Assembly: GCF_951229915.1 (NCBI RefSeq)
Contig: NZ_OX579588.1
Span: forward strand, 1,972,910 to 2,036,909
Direction: 5' to 3'
Source: Candidatus Ornithobacterium hominis
Lineage (GTDB): Bacteria; Bacteroidota; Bacteroidia; Flavobacteriales; Weeksellaceae
DNA: 64,000 nt
Positions 15,333 through 23,962 of the stretch are shown here, piece after piece. Every line of letters begins with the position of its first letter. Position 1 is the first letter of the stretch. The notes under the pieces are model-generated. The model saw nothing but the letters and a program-made list of their open reading frames with translations, did not search any database and was not told where the DNA came from. A program made the translations under genes and the position numbers.

Positions 15333-17087
15333 TCAATCTGTTTGCATCGGTGGTAGAGCACTACTTTCTATCGTTGGGTTGCTTATTTCTTTTAATTTCG
15401 CATCTTCTTCGGGGGCATCAGACTTGGTTTTATCTTTATTTTCAGGTGAATCTATCTCCTCTCCTTTCTGGTTTCTCCCATTCAAAATCCAAGTTTCTTC
15501 TATATCCCAAAAAGCTTTGACGTCAAGTTCTTCTGCATATAAATAAATCTGCTCTGGCTGAGTGTTCGTAAAAAAATCACCTGTATCCCACCGCCCATTA
15601 GCATTCTCATCCACCATCATCTTTAAGCGGTAACTTCCTGGCTTCAGCCGCTTAAACTCTACTTCATTCTCTATTGTATACTTACTTAAAATCACGTTTC
15701 CTGTTTTGTTGAGCAATTGTACCCATACTGGCACATCAGGTTTATTCTGCAAAATTACCTTTACATTGCCATAGGCTCTTTCTTTATCCACTCTCATGCC
15801 TAAATTTACTGTATCATTTGCCTGCCCAAAAAAATCGATCACGGCGCCAGGCAAAAGCTCTACTTTGTAACTTTTCTCAAATCGAATTGGAAATTTCAAA
15901 TCAAATTCAAAATCATTTTTTTGCTGAATATTGTAACTTATTTTTGCTGTATCTTCTACCAAATTGATGAAAGTCGACTCTATTTGCTGTATGGGGTAAT
16001 TGCTTCGGATTTTCAAATAATCTTCTGGCACAAAAACATCACTGCTGCTAGTGAGCGTTAATGCAGGCTGAACGCCATTATTGTAGCGATTGCTTCTTAT
16101 GGTGTCTGACTTCTCATGATGATTTACCGCAAAAGTCAAGCGTTTATTTTTATCAGCAATTGTATCCTTCACTGGGTCAAACCAAAATTGCAACGTATCT
16201 GAGAACGGTTTATGAATGATTTTAGCTGTCTTAAATTCATGATTGATGGGTAAAATTTCTATCTCATCAGGTTGGCCACTCATTATAAAGTTGAATTTAC
16301 CATAGCCATCTTGCACAACATCATTCACACGGAAGTAGGTCCGTGGGGGGAAAAGCTCTAGCGTAATTTCTTGGTTCGTATTTTTAGGATTGATTTTCCT
16401 TGGGTAAAAAGCCATGGTTTCTTCTTCTAAATCTACTCGGGTATTATTAACTTTATCTGTAAAAGCAATGAGTCTGTATTCGCTCTCTTTCAGGTGATTT
16501 AACGTGAAGTTCCCTAGCGAATCCACTTTCCCCACGTAGTAAGGTTTTTGTGAAAGGATTAAGCTATCCGTATATTTCTCGTCCCATTCGTATAGGCCGA
16601 CGATGATATTTTCTGGAATTTGTTTTTGGGCTGGATCAAAAACTTGGCCTTCTATCTTGAGTGAATCAATAAAGTTCCCTGTAGAGAAAACATAATTAAA
16701 GTATTTTTTGACGTTTCCTTCATTATTGTCTACTAAAGATTTCCCGAAATGGATGTTGTAGGTCGTATTCGGTTTCAGTGAATCATTGAAAGTTATTTTC
16801 ACTTTTTTATCGGCTGTCCCTTGCGGATAAAAAGTTGGTGTTGGCTCGATAGGTGGCGAAATGATAATATTTTTAATGAAATCCTTCAACAATACAAATT
16901 CATTAAATTTCAATACTATTTCCTTTAAATCCACAGGGACGTTTGTGCTCAGCGTATCTGGTGATGAAGAAATGAGCACAGGTGGTTCTATATCTTTTTC
17001 GCCTCCGCTGATGCTTCCCTTTTGGGCGCAGCTCACTACTAAAAATAAAAATATAAGGCTTAAAAAATTACGCAAGAACCTCCTCAT
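15333..17087 (-). CDS. Ig-like (SbsA/Big_5) domain lipoprotein
   Basis: A 584-residue exported lipoprotein: MRRFLRNFLSLIFLFLVVSC, Cys20. The first mature domain (about residues 34-135) has PPVLISSSPDTLSTNVPVD, LKFNEFVLL, LKPNTTYNIHFGKSLVDNNEG and YVFSTG. That is the Big_5/SbsA Ig-like pattern found in Bacteroidota surface lipoproteins. Further beta-rich repeats follow, including an SDVFVPEDYLKI segment and RLKMMVDENANGRWDTGDF, then an acidic Lys/Glu/Pro tail. The start overlaps the upstream metallo-hydrolase by 20 nt, so they form an operon. Confidence 0.88.
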   Translation of the reverse strand: MRRFLRNFLSLIFLFLVVSCAQKGSISGGEKDIEPPVLISSSPDTLSTNVPVDLKEIVLKFNEFVLLKDFIKNIIISPPIEPTPTFYPQGTADKKVKITFNDSLKPNTTYNIHFGKSLVDNNEGNVKKYFNYVFSTGNFIDSLKIEGQVFDPAQKQIPENIIVGLYEWDEKYTDSLILSQKPYYVGKVDSLGNFTLNHLKESEYRLIAFTDKVNNTRVDLEEETMAFYPRKINPKNTNQEITLELFPPRTYFRVNDVVQDGYGKFNFIMSGQPDEIEILPINHEFKTAKIIHKPFSDTLQFWFDPVKDTIADKNKRLTFAVNHHEKSDTIRSNRYNNGVQPALTLTSSSDVFVPEDYLKIRSNYPIQQIESTFINLVEDTAKISYNIQQKNDFEFDLKFPIRFEKSYKVELLPGAVIDFFGQANDTVNLGMRVDKERAYGNVKVILQNKPDVPVWVQLLNKTGNVILSKYTIENEVEFKRLKPGSYRLKMMVDENANGRWDTGDFFTNTQPEQIYLYAEELDVKAFWDIEETWILNGRNQKGEEIDSPENKDKTKSDAPEEDAKLKEISNPTIESSALPPMQTD

Positions 17088-17928
17088 AAGTTAAAATTTC
17101 ATCTACTCTTATTCCTCTTTCCGTTTCTTTGAGCGTACAAAGCTCGTGTTGCGTATCATGCTCAAAGGCTAAAATCCAATTATTTTGTACCGCTTTTTTT
17201 AGAAATACATTTTTCTCTTCCAAAGTTAACAGCGGGCGAGTATCATACCCCATCACATAAACCAACGGTACATGCCCTGCTGTGGGAATTAAATCTGCGG
17301 CAAAGACCAATGTTTTCCCTTTATAATTGAGGATTGGAAGCATCTGCTTATCGGTGTGGCCATCGACTATGATAACATCAAAGCCCAATTCTGTCGATTT
17401 GCGATACGCTGACTGATTGGTCGGGATGAAGTTAAGTTGCCCTTCTTCTTGAATAGGCAAAATATTCTCTTTCAGAAAAGAAGCTTTTTCTCTTGCATTA
17501 GGTTTTATTGCCCAATTCCAGTGAGCTTTGTTAGACCAAAATTGAGCATTTTTGAAAGCTGATTCAAAGCCTTCACCTCTATTTTTTCGTTGAATGGCTC
17601 CGCCACAGTGGTCAAAATGAAGATGGGTAAAAAAAACATCAGTTATATCATTACGATGAAAACCAACATTTTCCAATGATTTATCTAAATTAAAATCACC
17701 CCATAAATGATAGTAACCAAAAAACTTTTCTGATTGCTTATTGCCCATTCCCGCATCGATTAAAATTAGCTTTTCGCCATCTTCTATCAGCCAAGAGCGC
17801 GTGGCAATGTCTACCATATTATTGGCATCGGCAGGATTCGTTTTTTGCCAAATGCTTTTGGGTACTACACCAAACATGGCGCCTCCATCTAGTTTAAAGT
17901 TTCCGCACTCAATCGGGTAAATTTTCAT
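17068..17928 (-). CDS. MBL-fold metallo-hydrolase
   Basis: A 286-residue metallo-beta-lactamase-fold protein. The zinc motif FFTHLHFDHCGG (HxHxDH) is near residue 105; LILIDAGMGNK precedes it, and VIIVDGHTDKQMLP and VFAADLIPTAGHVP contain the later His/Asp ligands. No signal peptide is visible, so it is probably cytosolic. The layout is like lactonase or quorum-quenching-type hydrolases, but the substrate cannot be inferred. It overlaps the downstream lipoprotein gene. Confidence 0.9.
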   Translation of the reverse strand: MKIYPIECGNFKLDGGAMFGVVPKSIWQKTNPADANNMVDIATRSWLIEDGEKLILIDAGMGNKQSEKFFGYYHLWGDFNLDKSLENVGFHRNDITDVFFTHLHFDHCGGAIQRKNRGEGFESAFKNAQFWSNKAHWNWAIKPNAREKASFLKENILPIQEEGQLNFIPTNQSAYRKSTELGFDVIIVDGHTDKQMLPILNYKGKTLVFAADLIPTAGHVPLVYVMGYDTRPLLTLEEKNVFLKKAVQNNWILAFEHDTQHELCTLKETERGIRVDEILTYEEVLA

Positions 17929-17989
17929 AGTGATTTTTTAAGGCTTAATTTTTTTATTTAAATAAGCTTTTAAAAATACAAATTAAATT

Positions 17990-18364
17990 TTAAAGTTCAT
18001 TTTCAAAAAACTCACTATCTCGTTCTATCATTAAGATGGCATTGTGTGGGACGATAAAGTATTTTTCTTCTCGGTAAACAATTTTATGGGTTGCGTTTTG
18101 CAAAAATAAAACGGTGTCGTTCTCTTGAGCTTGGAGCGGAATGTATCGTGTCTTTTGACTCTCAGGCTTCCAATCTTCCTCGGGTTCTATAGAGGGAATT
18201 GCATAGCCAGGTCCCACGGCAATCACGTAGCCTTTTAATATTTTTTCGTTTTCTTTGACTCCAGGCGGAAGGTATAAACCTGATTTGGTCTTCTCTGGGC
18301 TTTCAGCAGGTTTTACCAATACGCGATCTCCTACCATGATGAGGTTTTTGACTTTAGGCTCCAT
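17990..18364 (-). CDS. GroES-like (Cpn10 fold) protein
   Basis: A 124-residue protein with VGDRVLVKPAESPEKTKSGLYLPP at the N-terminus (in pieces), GYVIAVGPGYAIP and DTVLFLQNATHKIVYREEKYFIVP. These are the Cpn10 core strands. It carries a longer insertion than the ~92-residue GroES partner, and no groEL is adjacent. It may therefore be a divergent paralogue, common in Flavobacteriia, and not the main co-chaperonin. The true groES is presumably elsewhere in the genome (inference). Confidence 0.85.
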   Translation of the reverse strand: MEPKVKNLIMVGDRVLVKPAESPEKTKSGLYLPPGVKENEKILKGYVIAVGPGYAIPSIEPEEDWKPESQKTRYIPLQAQENDTVLFLQNATHKIVYREEKYFIVPHNAILMIERDSEFFENEL

Positions 18365-18599
18365 TCTGCAAATTTATGATTTTAGTCAATAGTGATTGTT
18401 TTTTTATCAGGAGATTTTTTTTAAGGCTTATAAAATTTAGTTATAAAATTTTAATTACTCAAAATTTTTATCGGCAATAAGTTGTTTTAATTCATATATA
18501 ATCAGTTAGGTCACTTCAATTCATTATCAATGCTTCTAGTGTTTGGATATTTATGAATGATAAAGTGTTCACCATTTATTAGCAACCAAATATCATGAA

Positions 18600-19427
18600 T
18601 TACTCTTCTTCTGACTTTTTACCAGCGAAATAGCTATTAACTAGCTCATCTGAGACTCCTGTATTGCTATAGCCGCCATCGTTGTAGATGTTTTGCAGGG
18701 TCATTTTCTTTGTATAGTCGCTAAACATCATCACGCAAAGTGAAGCACAATCTTCTGCCGTTGCGTTCCCCAATGGTGAAACATCGTCTGCAATTTCTAA
18801 AAATCCACCAAAACCTTTTACGCCCTTTCCAGCTGTCGTAGGTGTAGGAGACTGAGAAATAGTATTCACACGTACTTTCTTTTCTTTGCCCCAATAGTAG
18901 CCAAAGTTTCTGGCAATACTCTCTAGGTAAGCTTTATTATCAGCCATATCGTTATAACCTGGGTAAACACGCTGTGCTGCAATGTAAGATAAAGCTAAAA
19001 TACTCCCCCATGGGTTCATACAATCTTTGTCCCAAGCCGTTTTCATAACTTTGTGAAAAGAAACGGCAGAGATATCCCAACCTTTCTGAGTCCAATCGTA
19101 GTTCATGTCGGTATAGTGTTGCCCTTTTCTGACGTTGATACTCATACCGATAGAGTGGAGAATAAAATCTAGTTTTCCAAATTTTTCTATTGCTACGTTG
19201 AATAAATTATCTAAATCCTCTAGACTGGTTGCATCTGCAGGTACTACTTCGCTATTGGTCTGTTCTGCTAACTTTTGAATTTCACCATAACGCATCGCAA
19301 CTGGTGCATTCGTCAAGATAAATTCTGCGCCTTCTTCGTGACTTTTTACAGCTGTTTTCCAAGCAATTGAATTCTCATCTAATGCTCCGAAAATGATGCC
19401 TTTTTTACCAGATAATATCCCACTCAT
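18600..19427 (-). CDS. fabI: enoyl-[acyl-carrier-protein] reductase (NADH)
   Basis: Last reduction of each fatty-acid elongation cycle. The 275-residue SDR protein has GKKGIIFGALDENSIAWKTA at the N-terminus, the FabI-style cofactor loop. LHSIGMS follows in the middle. The catalytic region YIAAQRVYPGYNDMADNKA shows the Tyr-x6-Lys of FabI (YNDMADNK), and RVNTISQSPTPTTAGKGVKG is the substrate-binding loop. The C-terminal tail SDYTKKMTLQNIYNDGGYS is typical of the Bacteroidota form. It is transcribed alone. Confidence 0.95.
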   Translation of the reverse strand: MSGILSGKKGIIFGALDENSIAWKTAVKSHEEGAEFILTNAPVAMRYGEIQKLAEQTNSEVVPADATSLEDLDNLFNVAIEKFGKLDFILHSIGMSINVRKGQHYTDMNYDWTQKGWDISAVSFHKVMKTAWDKDCMNPWGSILALSYIAAQRVYPGYNDMADNKAYLESIARNFGYYWGKEKKVRVNTISQSPTPTTAGKGVKGFGGFLEIADDVSPLGNATAEDCASLCVMMFSDYTKKMTLQNIYNDGGYSNTGVSDELVNSYFAGKKSEEE

Positions 19428-19479
19428 GAATTTTTGTTTTAGTATAATTATTTACAAATGTAATTATTTCTTTTTTTAT

Positions 19480-19911
19480 TTATGTGATTGATGCCTTTTT
19501 CCAAGATTTAATTTTTTGATTTAAATCTGGGTGTGTGAACTGATGAGAGATAATTTCCAAAGCCTCTGCTTGAAACAACGAGAGCCCATTTATGTGCAAC
19601 GGAATCACCGCCCAAAAGTCTAAGTCTAACAAGAAAAAATCATTGCTTTTTTTGATAATAACAGCTTCTCTAAACAACGGCTTGAAGTTAGATTTATAGC
19701 GTACTATATCGCCCTCATAAATTCGACGATTCATTTTGTCTAAACTTGAGGTTGCTTCATCAATTTCATCAAACCCTTGTTCTCCTGCACGCCAAAACAG
19801 CAAGTATTTCCCCGTAAAAGAAACCCCCGTTGATTTTTCTTGCGCATAAGCTACAATTTGGTTTCCTCTTCTTAATCGAAAGTTCTTGTATTGTTTTTTC
19901 AAATCAGACAC
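19480..19911 (-). CDS. uncharacterised protein with YopX-like motif
   Basis: A 143-residue, soluble-looking protein without signal or membrane segments. The centre reads KMNRRIYEGDIVRYKSNF, resembling the 'IYEGDIV' turn of YopX-family proteins. The rest (LLFWRAGEQGFDEID, FFLLDLDFWAVIPLHI) is not recognised. It lies on the same strand downstream of the nos cluster and upstream of fabI, with gaps on both sides. The YopX link is a single-motif impression and is weak. Confidence 0.6.
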   Translation of the reverse strand: MSDLKKQYKNFRLRRGNQIVAYAQEKSTGVSFTGKYLLFWRAGEQGFDEIDEATSSLDKMNRRIYEGDIVRYKSNFKPLFREAVIIKKSNDFFLLDLDFWAVIPLHINGLSLFQAEALEIISHQFTHPDLNQKIKSWKKASIT

Positions 19912-20068
19912 AAAAAAAATATATACTTTTTTTAAGAGCTTTTTTCAATTATCATCTTGTTTTTTTAAGCCTTTTAAAATTTAATAGATTAAATCATCAT
20001 AACTTCATCTAGATTACAGTCTTATAATTCTAAAAATCAATCATTAACAGCAATTATTTTTTAAGCCT

Positions 20069-20851
20069 TTAAAAATCTTTCTTAGCAGATTTAATTTTAA
20101 TCCAAATCACTGGAATTACAACCCAAATCAATAACGTAGCCAACGATAGGATTAAGCCTTTTGATGTGCCAAAAAAGCTTTTGAACACGGCTCCTGTGTA
20201 GCCCAAAAGTGCTGTGATATCTAATTGCAATAAGACTAAAATCCTGCATAAATCTATGGGATTGAGCATGGTTGCAGATAAAGTTATGCTTTCTAGTGGG
20301 TAATCTTTGAAGACGACTAATGAGAGTAAAAAGATTCCGTCGTAAATTACAGACATCAATAGCCAAAGTATAATTGCATAGCCAAATCCTTTAATTTTAT
20401 TTTCGTTATAAAGTGCTATTAAATAAGCAAATGCGGTAAAAATCAAAGTCAGGAAACTCCCAGAGATCAATAGCAAAATGAAGTTCATGATTTCAGACGA
20501 GTCTACCAATCCGTAAATTAAAAATGGAATACCTAATCCTAAAACTAAACTGATGGTAAGTGACAAGCTTAATCCGAAATATTGGCCTAGAAATATGTTG
20601 GAACGCTTGATGGGCTGTGCTAATAGTAATTCTATAAATTCCCGAGAATCATAATAATACATCACACCAAAAATGGTGGAAATCAACGGAACAAGCATGA
20701 TGATAACATTCATAATCGTGATGATTCCACTAGATAAATCATTGTTCAAAAACAATAATAAAAAACCCAAAGCTAAATAAAAAACAAAGTAAACATAGCT
20801 CCAACGGCTACGCATCAGGTCGTAAAAACTGTATTTCAATACTTTCAGCAT
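20069..20851 (-). CDS. nosY: NosY, permease of the NosDFY ABC system
   Basis: A 260-residue membrane protein with about six segments. It opens LKVLKYSFYDLMRSRWSYVYF and has YDSREFIELLLAQPIKRSNI between the first helices, a conserved feature of NosY-type ABC-2 permeases. It works with NosF and NosD to mature the copper Z centre of N2O reductase in the periplasm. It ends the cluster; the gene starts 13 nt after the nosF stop. Confidence 0.92.
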   Translation of the reverse strand: MLKVLKYSFYDLMRSRWSYVYFVFYLALGFLLLFLNNDLSSGIITIMNVIIMLVPLISTIFGVMYYYDSREFIELLLAQPIKRSNIFLGQYFGLSLSLTISLVLGLGIPFLIYGLVDSSEIMNFILLLISGSFLTLIFTAFAYLIALYNENKIKGFGYAIILWLLMSVIYDGIFLLSLVVFKDYPLESITLSATMLNPIDLCRILVLLQLDITALLGYTGAVFKSFFGTSKGLILSLATLLIWVVIPVIWIKIKSAKKDF

Positions 20852-20864
20852 ATATTTTCTATGT

Positions 20865-21578
20865 TTAAATTTCGTTGTTTTCTTGAGTTATTAAATGTGC
20901 AATGGCGTTTTCTAAGCTATGTTGCTGTGTTTTGGCCAACAAAGCAGGAATTTCACCTTTGAAATAAATCACGCCTTCCAATAAGAATATCACATCATCT
21001 GCCATTTCTTCTACAAAACCAATGATGTGCGATGTCATCAAAATTAATTTGTTTTTAGTCTTTTCTCTCAGGATTAATTTCTTCAAATTCACCATTGCAA
21101 CAGGGTCTAATCCGCTGGTAGGTTCATCTAAAATAATGATCGGTGAATCAAACATAAAAGTTAAAACCAAATTTACTTTTTGTTTTGTCCCGCCCGAAAG
21201 ATTGTTTAATTTTTTATTCAAATAAGGTTGGAGTTTGAATAAATCAATCAATTCTGTAGCATCGGCTTGTACATTACGAATATTCTGAATCATTTTGAAT
21301 AATTCTTTCACCTTCAGATTAGACGGGAAATTGGCAATTTGTGGTAAATAGTCAATATTTTTTCTATAATCTGCCGAATTTTTGATGGTTCCGCCATCAA
21401 TATAAATCGCTCCGTTATCTATGCGTACCATGCCCAAAATAGACTTTATCATGGTTGTCTTTCCTGAGCCGTTGGGTCCTAAAATGGCGTAAACTTTCCC
21501 TGGATTTACCTCGAAATCAACGCCTTTCAGGACTTTATGCCTTTTAAATTCCTTATGTATATTTTCTACTTTTATCAT
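20865..21578 (-). CDS. nosF: NosF, ATPase of the NosDFY ABC system
   Basis: A 237-residue ABC ATPase: Walker A GPNGSGKT (residues about 34-41), signature LSGGTKQK, Walker B IIILDEPTSGLDP, and H-loop MTSHIIGFVEEMADD. It couples ATP hydrolysis to NosY during CuZ assembly. Its start overlaps the nosD stop by one base, and the order nosD-F-Y is the standard one. Confidence 0.95.
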   Translation of the reverse strand: MIKVENIHKEFKRHKVLKGVDFEVNPGKVYAILGPNGSGKTTMIKSILGMVRIDNGAIYIDGGTIKNSADYRKNIDYLPQIANFPSNLKVKELFKMIQNIRNVQADATELIDLFKLQPYLNKKLNNLSGGTKQKVNLVLTFMFDSPIIILDEPTSGLDPVAMVNLKKLILREKTKNKLILMTSHIIGFVEEMADDVIFLLEGVIYFKGEIPALLAKTQQHSLENAIAHLITQENNEI

Positions 21579-22807
21579 TATTTGTAGGGTATCATTTTCG
21601 GTTGTGAATCAACTAAATTATCTGGGGTAAAAACAGGCGAAACTTTCTCTGAAAAATTGATAATATCGATGAATAAACTCCTGAGAAGTATGATGGCTTC
21701 TGGTGTTTCGTTCACCAAATAAGAGAAAAGTTTTACTGGGCGGTGGGGCACATCTCCGAATCCATCTTTATCCAAATCATACCCCGTGTAATCACTCCAA
21801 TAATTTTGTTCAAAAGAATTATTGTTTATCCCCCCTCTATAAGAAAGCTCAAAGCTGTTATTAATAAAGTTATTTTTTATAAAATGATTATCATAAGAAG
21901 CACCCTTCACCTTCAGCGCCCATCCATTTCTATCAAACTGATTACCTTTATAATTAATTCTATTGGTTCCTTCAATTTGAATTCCAGTAGTGTTTTTGTA
22001 GAATTTATTTCCAGTGATTTCGGCATCAGAAATTTCTTTCAAAAGCAAACCATAGGCAGAAGCTCCCCAACTTTGCTTGAAGCTATTATTTATCATTTCA
22101 ATCTTATTGGAATACATCACGGCAACGCCCGTTGCATTATTTTCAAAAACATTATTGATGTACTTATTACCGTCAGAAAACATAAAATGTAAGCCATAGC
22201 GAATATTTTTGTAGCTGTGATTTCCTTTGATGATGCAATCTGCCGAACGTTCAATATAAATTCCGTCACGTGAGCCTGTGATTTCATTGTTTAAAACTTT
22301 CACATTTTTCACGTTCCAAAAGTGCACGCCACTCCCTGAATCATAATCATTCAAAGATGCGCCGTAGAGTTGATTGTTTTGAAGCGTTCCATTAGCGACT
22401 TGTGATAGATAAAATCCATACAAAAAATTTTTCAACACCAAATTACTGATAAAAAAATCTTGGCAGCTGGAAAGGCGCACAGCGGCATAAATGGTAGAAA
22501 TATCTGAACCTACATTTTGCACTGTGAAATTGCGTAACTCTACCCCATCTGCCAAGATGTGTATGATTTGCCCTTTCTTCTCACCATCTATCACTACCCC
22601 TGATTCTCCTATAATTTTTACAGATTTAGTGATTTCAATATTATATTCTCTATATACTCCTTTTTTTAACTTTATAACATCTCCATTATTTGCTTGGGTT
22701 AAAGCTTTTTTAATGCTAGATAATTGACCATCAGGAGAAACTATGATTTCTCTTCCCTTAGCAAAAATGGATAATAAAAGTAAAAGAACAAATATTTTTT
22801 TGAACAT
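21578..22807 (-). CDS. nosD: NosD, periplasmic copper-centre maturation protein
   Basis: A 409-residue protein with a signal peptide (MFKKIFVLLLLLSIFAKG). It is followed by right-handed parallel beta-helix repeats of the CASH/NosD type: KIIGESGVVIDGEKKGQIIH, then repeating NNxxxNNxxGI rungs such as GIYIERSADCIIKGNHSYKN. It partners NosFY in sulfur/copper-centre maturation of NosZ. It lies 6 nt downstream of nosL. Confidence 0.95.
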   Translation of the reverse strand: MFKKIFVLLLLLSIFAKGREIIVSPDGQLSSIKKALTQANNGDVIKLKKGVYREYNIEITKSVKIIGESGVVIDGEKKGQIIHILADGVELRNFTVQNVGSDISTIYAAVRLSSCQDFFISNLVLKNFLYGFYLSQVANGTLQNNQLYGASLNDYDSGSGVHFWNVKNVKVLNNEITGSRDGIYIERSADCIIKGNHSYKNIRYGLHFMFSDGNKYINNVFENNATGVAVMYSNKIEMINNSFKQSWGASAYGLLLKEISDAEITGNKFYKNTTGIQIEGTNRINYKGNQFDRNGWALKVKGASYDNHFIKNNFINNSFELSYRGGINNNSFEQNYWSDYTGYDLDKDGFGDVPHRPVKLFSYLVNETPEAIILLRSLFIDIINFSEKVSPVFTPDNLVDSQPKMIPYK

Positions 22808-22813
22808 TATTTT

Positions 22814-23287
22814 TTAATGATTGTGATGATGATGATGACCATGAGAATCATGACTTCCGCTGTTCTCACCAAGCAATGCATATGCTTCTTCTGATGTAAT
22901 CGCTTTTCCGCCATTTTGCTCTAAAAATTGATTTCTTTCGGCTTCTGTTTTGAAGGCTGTAATATTTCCTCCCATTGGTGTTTCTACCGCTTCAGAATGT
23001 GCAAAAAACGCCTCTTCCACAGAAATCAACTCTCCTGGTTGTTCAATAAAGTTTACCATTTCATGGCTGTATTGGTAATCATTTCCATCTTTAAAATGAA
23101 CCATACAAGACATATCATCAAAGGAATATACTTTCCCTTTGTCTGTCACTAGTTGTGCTGCGTGAATATTGTCAACAATCGTCATTTGACAAAAATCACA
23201 ATTTTTAGAACCATAATTAATGGCTTGCGGTCCTTTGTTACAAGAAACGATGAACAAAAAACTGACTAATAAAGCTAAATATTTCAT
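22814..23287 (-). CDS. nosL: NosL, copper chaperone lipoprotein
   Basis: A 157-residue lipoprotein (MKYLALLVSFLFIVSC) carrying the NosL copper motif CDFCQMTIVDN at mature residue about 15, then SFDDMSCMVHFK. The tail GSHDSHGHHHHHNH is an unusually His-rich C-terminus that could store or capture copper. It delivers Cu to apo-NosZ (family knowledge). It starts 2 nt after the membrane-protein stop, so the two are probably coupled. Confidence 0.95.
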   Translation of the reverse strand: MKYLALLVSFLFIVSCNKGPQAINYGSKNCDFCQMTIVDNIHAAQLVTDKGKVYSFDDMSCMVHFKDGNDYQYSHEMVNFIEQPGELISVEEAFFAHSEAVETPMGGNITAFKTEAERNQFLEQNGGKAITSEEAYALLGENSGSHDSHGHHHHHNH

Positions 23288-23289
23288 AA

Positions 23290-23880
23290 TTATTTTTTTT
23301 TCGGTGCAATTAAATAAGCTACAAAGGTAAGCAACATTCCTATAAATAAAAACACTCCACCTAAAGCTGGATAAGAATGCGCGTCAATATTTAAAATCCT
23401 TTTAGATCCGATAAAAGGCGGACTGAAACCCAGTATATTCCCATTGTCATCTAATATTTTAATGGGTGCCATTGGATTAAGTTCATGTCCATAATTTTGT
23501 TCCCAAAGATAAAAATCTAACATTCCTGCAGCAGCACATAAAGCCATGACAATAAACCAACCTAAATACCAGTTTTTCTCTTTAAAAATTCCTATTAAAA
23601 TTCCTGCTATAGACATCACTAAAATCACAATTGGGAAAATTTTGAACTCTGGAATTGTTTCTGGAATTTCTTTCATACCAACATAATGATTTAGAATATC
23701 AATATTTTTGATGTCATGTGGTTGATCATCTTCAAATTTATAAATGTAAATCAACATGCCTAGATCTCTTGTAGGGTATTGCGGAGCAGAAAGCGAAATT
23801 TTCCAAAGTGGGAAAATAAACAATGTCAAAAGCAAAGCACTTCCTAATATCATTAAAATTTTTGATTTCATATAAATCAT
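23290..23880 (-). CDS. conserved membrane protein of Bacteroidota nos clusters
   Basis: A 197-residue protein with four hydrophobic segments (about residues 8-28, 82-98, 104-124, 170-190) and a conserved periplasmic-looking stretch containing YGHELNPMAPIKI. The start could be 23880 (MIYMKSK) or 23871 (MKSKIL). A more upstream GTG at 23916 was rejected because it lies inside the nosZ terminator hairpin. It sits between nosZ and nosL, where clade II clusters often have an uncharacterised membrane protein. A role in electron supply or Cu delivery is inference only. Confidence 0.8.
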   Translation of the reverse strand: MIYMKSKILMILGSALLLTLFIFPLWKISLSAPQYPTRDLGMLIYIYKFEDDQPHDIKNIDILNHYVGMKEIPETIPEFKIFPIVILVMSIAGILIGIFKEKNWYLGWFIVMALCAAAGMLDFYLWEQNYGHELNPMAPIKILDDNGNILGFSPPFIGSKRILNIDAHSYPALGGVFLFIGMLLTFVAYLIAPKKK

Positions 23881-23899
23881 GCTTTTAAAGTTAAATAAA

Positions 23900-23926
23900 A
23901 AGGCAAAGAATTTCACCCTTTGCCTT
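23900..23926 (-). terminator. intrinsic terminator between nosZ and the nosLDFY part
   Basis: Read on the minus strand: AAGGCAAAG, 9-nt loop, CTTTGCCTT, then a TTTATTT tract. It lies 37 nt after the nosZ stop and ahead of the next gene's probable start, so downstream genes probably depend on read-through. Confidence 0.8.
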
Positions 23927-23962
23927 CTTTAGAAAAATATTTATGAAAAAACTAATTATTTA

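Noticed and set aside
21743..22192. 149-codon open frame on the plus strand across nosD
   Set aside because: Its composition follows the beta-helix repeats of nosD read backwards; no signal or motif.
23881..23916. GTG start for the nos membrane protein
   Set aside because: It lies inside the nosZ terminator hairpin; ATG starts at 23880 or 23871 fit better.
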